DNA from: Vesta saturnalis
Taxonomy: Eukaryota > Arthropoda > Insecta > Coleoptera > Lampyridae
DNA length: 64,000 bases
Direction of reading: 5' to 3'
NCBI GenBank assembly: GCA_036346205.1
Contig: JARFJB010002087.1
Span: forward strand, 10,128,001-10,192,000
Position numbers and translations under genes: made by a program. The notes below the pieces were generated by a model. That model was not told the DNA's origin. It worked only from the letters and a program-made list of their open reading frames with translations, and made no database searches. Every line of letters begins with the position of its first letter. Positions within the stretch are counted from its first letter, which is position 1. Below, in pieces: positions 57,995 to 64,000 of this stretch.

Positions 57995-58255
57995 CCCCTT
58001 ATTAGAACAACCCCAATGTATAAATAAATTAGGTCATATTCTGTAGATGGGGATTAAAAGAAATGTAATAATAATTTTAATAACAATTATGCAATCTCCT
58101 TTCTGTAATAAATATTAATAACAGATTAAATAATATCTTTGTAATATCTTTGTATTCTCATGTGAAAAAAAATACGTTCCCCACGTTGGTGACCAAAGGT
58201 GCCCCAAGGATGACGTCACAAAAAAACCAATGACAGATGGTGCCCCTCTACTACT
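57995..58255. repeat. Right terminal inverted repeat of the Polinton
   Basis: Inverted counterpart of 49752-49970, better preserved and longer here. It reads outward GACCTAATTT (inverted) through GGGGATTAAAAGAAATG to CCCCTCTACTACT, followed by the target duplication AACGTA. Confidence 0.88.
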
Positions 58256-58261
58256 AACGTA
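58256..58261. repeat. Right target-site duplication of the Polinton (AACGTA)
   Basis: Partner of AACGCA at 49746-49751 with one mismatch; piggyBac B sequence resumes here. Confidence 0.75.
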
Positions 58262-58339
58262 TGTCCGGAGGGATATCGCGAAATTTTGATTATTTATCGA
58301 CTTACATAAAAAAAGACGTGTTATTCACACAAGGGTTAA

Positions 58340-60237
58340 GCTAATGGATTATAACATACTGCTATAGATTATTGCGCGAATAATGAACTATTTGCTGTAA
58401 TGTAGTAGTGAAAAACTATAATTCTTGTTTCACGCACATTTTCCATTCAATCAACAATGTTCATAATTTTTAACAGTTGTTAAAAAAAAGGAAATCTATT
58501 TTTGTTATATCAAAGTAACTGCCGATGTTTCTACTATTTTATTTTTATCTATAACTTTTAGCTTAATAAATTTAATTTTTGTAACTTTGTGGTGCGTAGT
58601 TTAGATACGCATGAGATGTCGCTAGAGGAAATTTTGTAATTTAAGCTATTTTTGTGCTTTTAGGAGGAAGTAATATTGTATATACATTACTACAGTTTCG
58701 TTTGCCAAAATTTGAAAGAGAGTTCAACAGTACTACGTTGGATAAAGGCCAACACATTTGCGAAAGTAAATCAAACAATACACAAACTATGTTCACTAAG
58801 AAGATAAGATATACAAATTGATGTTATACAATTCCTAACTAGTGTATGTAGGGAATAATAATAAATATCTAGAGTTAAATACTGATATTTATCGGTTGTA
58901 CTTGTTTCCTGAATATTATATCAATTTTGGATTAATGCCAAAAATAATTAGTAATGTATTACGCCTACAGAACGTATTTTTGTACTCTTACCTACTTCAC
59001 AAGAATTGATATTTGTGTGTATTATTATAATGCCGTTTGTCCTTGCTCTAATTTATTTATAGGTATGCATCAAAATATAGTATCACAAATTGTACAGACG
59101 GTGTGTATTTTTTACTCGTTGTGAGTCACTTAATTTACTTTAGTTATTTTCCAAGTGCCCAAATGTAAGGTGTTTAGTGAGCTTATTAATCTTTGTTTGT
59201 TATAATTATGGGTTATCTATTTGATATTAATATTGAATCAAAAAGGTAATGTTTTATTCATTTTATCAAAATATACCCAGAAATGAATTATCTGAATTTA
59301 TTATTGCAACATTGTAGCTACTTATCGAAGACATAACTAATCTTGTGGTAGAAACTAGATTCGGAAATAGTTGAGTCAATGTGGAATTGAATACTTGTTA
59401 GTGCATGTCAGTGGTTAACTTTTACACAAAATTAAATTTCAAAACAAACCTGTGACCACAATTTCTTTATAAGCTTTCTATCCAACTGCACGTGTGTTTA
59501 AATTTAATTAAAAAATAAAATGTGAAGGTGTTAAATATTTGTTTGCAGACTTGATTAGTAAATGCGCAATTTTTAAATCAATTATATTTAATTAAGCTTT
59601 AATCTATCATGATTTGAATCTCAAGCAATGTATTAATATTAATTTAATGCATTTAGCCGTGAACTTAGAAATAATTTGTTTGTTATGCGTGTGTGGATTG
59701 AACGTACAATATACTATTTAAGCAATATTAAAGGTTAAGTGAATTAATAAGAAACAAGGACATTATTTATTGCATAAAATATTGATATTAAAATTTCCAT
59801 CACGTTTTGCACTTCAAATTTAATTTCTCTAAAGTAGGAACCGTAAAACTCTTGCATTTATATTATAGTGATAGTGAAATAGATGCAGTGTGACTTAAAT
59901 TCGGAAACGAATTTATGCATATTTATAATACGTTTTCAAAACTGTAAACATTTGCTCCATTAGAAAAAGATGCACTCTTTCAAAAATAAATATTTATATA
60001 ACATTCAGGAAAACGTTGAATTATTGTCGAGGAGCCATATTGTATGCCGAGTATTTAAGGCTCCGATTCCAATGAGACGTTTTACTAACGAGTTTGTGTA
60101 TACTATTTTTTCTCAAATCCCTAATTATCATAAAATTTATTGTAAAGCTTTTAAGAATAAAGATGTTCTATAAGTATTTAATAATGCGCTTCACCACAGT
60201 TCTCGTTACATGGGCGACTAAAACAATGAATCAAGTT
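58340..60237. other. AT-rich stretch without recognisable genes
   Basis: About 1.9 kb. The 67-aa ORFs at 59970-60173 and 60094-60297 have no motif. No repeat tips recognised. Confidence 0.45.
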
Positions 60238-60540
60238 AAAAATAAATATCTGGCGTGGAATACCACACGACCTTGCTGCCTACAAAATGGAAATTAAAAG
60301 AAATGAAATAATTTTAATAACATTTTTTTAGGATAATTATGCAAACTCTTTTATAATAAGTTTCTTACGAAAACAGGCAACATTGTAAAAAAAACAATAA
60401 TCTATATCAAACAGACGTTTAAAATTTCATGTCAGACAGAGGTTGAAAACATCTAGATGCTAGCCTAAAAAATTAAAAGAAAAGAAATAATTTTAATTAT
60501 AATTTTTTTAGGATAACTATGCAACCTTTGTTTTATACGT
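60238..60540 (+). repeat. Dispersed repeat with an internal duplicate block
   Basis: 60238-60325 matches 46848-46930 in inverted orientation (GGCGTGGAATACCACACGACC, CTGCCTACAAAATGG, AAAAGAAATGAAATAATTTT). The block TTAAAAGAAA(T)GAAATAATTTTAAT through TTAGGATAA-TATGCAA occurs twice, at about 60294 and 60474. A related phrase (ATTAAAAGAAATG ... ATTATGCAATCTCC) is part of the Polinton right repeat at about 58053. Confidence 0.6.
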
Positions 60541-60727
60541 TCATAAGTACATGTTAAGATATCAATAATACAATTCAACCATCTTCATTCATATTTAATT
60601 AAGTTTTAGACTTACCTTGTGTTATATTAAGAAACTTTACATTTTACGTCATGGGTCCTAATCCTACTCGAGACAAACTTTATGTACGTATTTAATAAAT
60701 ACACTTAAATTCTACCTTACGAAATTA

Positions 60728-60830
60728 TACGCGCACGCACAAGCGCAAGCGTGCAGACGCGCTCGCACACGCACGCACGCGCAAGCACACGCGTACTCGC
60801 ACACGCGCGCGCGCACGCACGCACACACAG
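60728..60830. repeat. CA/CG-rich alternating purine-pyrimidine tract
   Basis: About 100 bp of GCAC, GCGC and ACAC steps, the strand-complement type of the tract at 46585-46845. The ORFs here are compositional. Confidence 0.9.
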
Positions 60831-61733
60831 ACATTTTTCCAAAAAAACGCCCATAACCATCAAAATCTCGAGGTCGATTTTTTTCACGATTACAATACCT
60901 TCTCAATACTACGTATACGAGAAAGTAAAAATAGATTTTAAAAACTAAAATAACTCAATAACTAAAGATAGGTATCCGACATGTTTTATAAAAAAAGTTA
61001 TCTTATTACTTAATCAACATTTTTCCGTAAAAAAAATTCCATTTAAAAAAACTGAGATTTTATGTTTTGAAGATTATGATATTTTGAATAGTTTAGGCAA
61101 CACCCTGTATAATATTTTCAAATTTTCATAGGAACACAAAGTAACTGTGTCCATGCACTGGTAACCTGCAATATATTTTCCTTTAAGAATATTAAATAAA
61201 AAAGTGTGCCCTTTGTCAACGACACGTGAAAATCGCGATTTGTTTATAAAACGTTAAATATCTCAAAAACTATTAATTTTAGATGATAATAGACTTTAAT
61301 AAAACAGATTCAGAATTTATAGAAAATGTAATAAAATACAGTGTCCTATTTAAAAAAATGAAGTTGCATGCTCTCCAGTTCATATGAGACACCTTGTATA
61401 AACCAAAATATTTTCTTTAAATGTGGATTTGATTACTGAAAAACTTTTGTATTTAAACTTTTTTTTATCCCTATTGTATAAGGAGATATTCTTTTACTGT
61501 ATGTACATTAATAAAAGTTAATTTAAAAATTTCGATTCGTTCAAATACGCTCTATGATATTGCCTAGAGCAACTATTTCTACATGCCAGTCTTGTAGGTT
61601 TGTACAAAACTTGTAAAATTCAAGCTTTTAAATACCCCACCACAAAATTGACTGGTTACTTAAATGAAAAAATTATATAACATCCAACTAGTAAGGTACA
61701 TACAGTTTAGGATTGAATCTAGTGGAACCAGCT
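60831..61733. other. Non-coding transposon-like sequence
   Basis: The phrase CACCCTGTATAATATTTTC at 61101 and GACACCTTGTATAAACC at 61388 resemble repeated non-coding parts of insect transposons. No tips, TSD or gene could be established. Confidence 0.35.
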
Positions 61734-61805
61734 CCCTTGATAGCTCAGCTGGTAGAGCCCTACTCTAGCAAAGTAGTGGTTGTGGGTTCAACTCCCACTC
61801 GATGT
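61734..61805 (+). tRNA. tRNA-Ala(AGC)-like sequence, decayed acceptor stem
   Basis: Cloverleaf elements: D stem GCTC/GAGC, anticodon stem CTACT/AGTAG with loop CTAGCAA (anticodon AGC), T stem GTGGG/CCCAC with loop TTCAACT. Box A (TAGCTCAGCTGG) and box B (GGTTCAACTCC) are good. The acceptor stem CCCTTGA with TCGATGT has two mismatches, so it is probably a pseudogene or SINE head. It shares the core CTCTAGCAAAGTA with 29930-30002. Confidence 0.55.
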
Positions 61806-63093
61806 AATCTTTTAGTGTATTCACATTAAAAGTTAATGATTTTCTAAAGTACATTTTGGAATTGAGGAATATCATTCTCTAATTACATTTTAAAAAGTTT
61901 TTGTTACCAAAGTATAATGACTTCCTTAAGTGCGTCCTGTAGTAGACATAGAGAAAAGTGCTATATAAAACTTTAATAACATTGTGGTGGCATTCTGGAG
62001 TGAATATGGGTTTATCGTATGCTCTATATGAGACGTTTTCAGGAGTCTTCATATTCATAGCAACAGTATCGCTGCATTTCTGCACATCATGTGTGGTCAA
62101 AAAGTAGCTTCGAAAATGTATGCAATTTAAATAGCACATATGCATAATTCACAATTATAATTCAATATAAATGGATTAAACAGACAAAACCACAAAAAAA
62201 TTGGCTTCACGAACAATTCCACTCAATTTATTGCCTGTGGCTATACTATTTATCTTAGTGATGGTTAACGTTGATGCACTATACCACATACTGTGTATTT
62301 TTTAAATCGCCAAACATACAATGCAAATTTGCTATAAACTATAATTTTTTGCTAATTAATTTCTTTGCAAATCATGAAAACATGTTAATAATTTGTTAAT
62401 AGATGTAAATGCTATTTTAAATTCAAAGTTTGGATGGTAAAGCACTTTCTACATTTATGGCTTTTAATATTTGCATTATTTAATTTATTGCGCAACAAGT
62501 TAATTAATACACATAGGTTTTCCTGGTGGGTGTTCAAGCTTAACACAAATATAGTTTATAAATTTATTAATTATACAATGTCTAAATATTATTGGTGTGC
62601 CTCCACAATTTTCACTAATTTTAAATTCTATCGATTAGCTCGTACCAAATTAGCACTTGATTATACACTATAATGTATTGTGATAAAGGGGAAGGTGCTA
62701 GGTTAACAGACATAATTTAACACATAATTATGCTGTACCTTTTAGGCAAGAAAAATTGCATTTTTCGTTTTTTATCCCAAAATAATCTCCATTTCTTTCT
62801 GATGAAGAAAATATATAACACTTAGTATTTACAAATCACCTTTATAGTAAAAAAAAATAAATAAATAAGATAACTCTGCAGAAATTCTCATTCATGTTTA
62901 TTAGTATTTTAATAGTATAGGGTTGGCATCACTGTTTGTTATTGTCAGCAGCTGTATTTATCCTTGTTTTCTATATTGTTATGTTTTTACTGCTAAGGTT
63001 ATGTTGTGGATTTTGTTTACAGTCTGATTACAATCTATAGAAATGTGTTAGAAATACGTTTTTTGTTGTGCTTAGTGTTTGTTACCTAGAAAC
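61806..63093. other. AT-rich stretch without recognisable genes
   Basis: ORFs at 61879-62145 (-, 88 aa) and 62434-62673 (+, 79 aa) have no motif I recognise. The region just before 63094 would be the 5' flank of the MULE gene. Confidence 0.4.
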
Positions 63094-64000
63094 AATGCCC
63101 AGGATAAAAAAAATATTTCCATACGGTCTCATGGAAATCAATTCCACAAATCATCTTCAAGTAGGCCTAACCAATCTGTAAGTTCTAGCTTCAGAAACCC
63201 CAAGTAGGCCTGTGCCTAAAGTGGAAATATCTCCTAAGTTGTCACCCAGCTCTAAAAAACTGACTAATTCCCAGTTACCAAAAGAGTTTGAACGTGGTGA
63301 GAAACATGTAAACATGATTGTTAATTTGGAACTTATTTCTAATTTGAGCCACAAAATGTAAGTTGTGCGGTGAAACAAATTGTCTCGAATTTGAGATGGA
63401 TGATGAATTTAAATCTGGTTTGGCACACAGAATTTTACTCAAGTGCTGTATATGTGGATTTGAAGCAAGCTGTATAACCTCCAATTGTGTAAGGAATAAA
63501 TATGAAGTGAATACAAGATATGTGTGTGCACTTAGGTCTATTGGCAAGGAATTGGAATCAGGTAGAATCAGGATACAGCAAGATACTGTCTAAATCTACT
63601 TCTGAGGTATGTGAGGCTTCCCTTAGGAATGTAGCTGCAAAGGAAGAAAATGCAGGAAATGGTAATGTAACCGCCGCCTTTGATGGTACTTGGCAGAAGC
63701 GAGGCTTTACTTCACTGAACGGAGTGATGACAGTAACTTCTTTCGATACTGGAAAAGTATTGGATTGTGAGTGCTTCAGCAAGTATTGTGCAAGTTGTGT
63801 ACAAAAACCTACCCAAACATGCCAAGAACAGATAAAAAATCATAAGAATTCTGGAAAGTGTTTAGCTAATTATGCCGGTTCTAGTGGCCGGCGCTAAAGC
63901 TTTGTGTGCTCGCTCGGAAAGTAAGCTAGGCCTTCGCTATACTCGTTATTTGGGAGACGGAGATTCAAAAGGTTTCTCTGCAGTTTTAGAGGATAAGCCT
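63094..64000 (+). pseudogene. Mutator-like (MULE) transposase gene, N-terminal half, runs out of window
   Basis: Starts MPRIKKIFPYGLMEI and is soon broken by a stop at 63177. A zinc-binding region follows (about 63355-63480): CKLCGETNCLEFE and CCICGFEASC. The frame 63520-63897 then has NGNVTAAFDGTWQKRGFTSL (with the DGTW block), TSFDTGKVLDCECFSKYCAS, CQEQIKNHKNSGKCLANY and AGSSG. After a frame change near 63885 (loss of a few bases), VAGAKALCARSES and YTRYLGDGDSKGF continue to the window end. The DGTW-RRG and GDGDSKGF blocks are characteristic of the animal Mutator-like transposase domain. At least three breaks are seen. Confidence 0.88.

Larger units (their letters stand above)
49752..58255 (-). 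mobile_element. Polinton/Maverick (adintovirus-like) element, 8.5 kb, decayed
   Basis: The ends are inverted repeats beginning AGTAGTAGAGGGGCACCAT (left 49752 onward; right inverted from 58255, diverging after CACCAT), flanked by a 6-bp duplication. All recognisable genes lie on the minus strand. From the right end: packaging ATPase, [2.3-kb AT-rich block], a 111-aa ORF, a second conserved ORF, integrase, penton C-terminus, core-like protein, major capsid protein, an unassigned short ORF, protease. These capsid, protease, ATPase and integrase genes define Polintons and their virus relatives. The usual length is 15-20 kb; protein-primed DNA polymerase B was not found. Several genes have one or more breaks, so the copy is an endogenous relic. 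Confidence 0.92.
47246..58339 (+). mobile_element. piggyBac-like element B, split by a Polinton
   Basis: The target TTAA is present at 47246-47249 and 58336-58339. Just inside, the left end reads CCCTTGTGTGCATAAC and the right end (inverted) CCCTTGTGTGAATAAC, matching at 15 of 16 positions. A second inverted pair lies inside: GCATAACCGGGTACC near 47284 and CTACCCGGGTTATGC near 49636. Removing the Polinton (49752-58255) and one copy of its target duplication leaves about 2.6 kb, the usual size of a piggyBac element. The transposase gene is at 47614-49514. Confidence 0.88.

Noticed and set aside
60831..61733. CACCCTGTATA and ACACCTTGTATAA phrases as tips of one element
   Set aside because: They are not clearly inverted copies and lack TA or other duplications, so no element was called.
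1..64000. CRISPR arrays, bacterial operons, rRNA genes, riboswitches
   Set aside because: Nothing resembling these was seen; composition, introns, microsatellites and transposon families indicate an animal nuclear genome.

Overview
The window reads as AT-rich nuclear DNA of an arthropod, most likely an insect with a transposon-laden genome. It has many microsatellites, long non-coding AT-rich stretches, GT-AG introns, and dispersed Tc1/mariner, piggyBac, Jockey-like, copia-like, MULE, pogo/Tigger and Polinton-type remnants. No intact host gene, operon, rRNA or CRISPR array was recognised. Nearly every coding signal is a decayed mobile-element gene, called from conserved residues read across stops and frameshifts.

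Layout, left to right. 1-965: 3' end of a LINE with an RNase H domain and an (AAT)n tail. 1018-7258: a region bounded by long inverted repeats. It holds a broken gene of a widespread but unnamed protein family (3555-5760) and was later invaded by a Tc1/mariner element (1526-3337) and a hairpin MITE (6208-6834). 8400-11100 and 29568-32712: an old and a younger copy of a foldback-like element with very long arms of ~140-bp units and a small ORF in the spacer. 15060-17949 and 21642-24610: two opposite-facing copies of one Tc1/mariner family with ~800-bp inverted repeats, the second inside a satellite array. Between them lie two transposon-like genes (18010-19350 and 19935-21340). 25725-27170: a Tc1 element. 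27950-28622: a copia-type integrase remnant. 32700-33110: a tyrosine recombinase remnant.

34955-41345 is a near full-length Jockey-like LINE, split inside its endonuclease domain by a rearranged Tc1/mariner-like element (37209-40063) sitting in a (TA)n tract. An internally deleted mariner, a pogo/Tigger transposase and a piggyBac transposase follow (41621-45641).

The most notable part is 47246-58339. A second piggyBac-like element (TTAA sites, matching 16-bp ends, intron-containing transposase) carries an 8.5-kb Polinton/Maverick (adintovirus-like) element at 49752-58255. The Polinton has inverted terminal repeats and a near-perfect 6-bp target duplication. All its genes are on the minus strand: packaging ATPase, two small conserved ORFs, integrase, penton C-terminus, core-like protein, major capsid protein and adenovirus-type protease. 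No DNA polymerase B is visible; a ~2.3-kb AT-rich block between two microsatellites lies between the ATPase and the rest.

The right end holds AT-rich DNA, a tRNA-like sequence and the first part of a Mutator-like transposase gene that runs out of the window. All family calls come from reading motifs by eye; no database search was possible.
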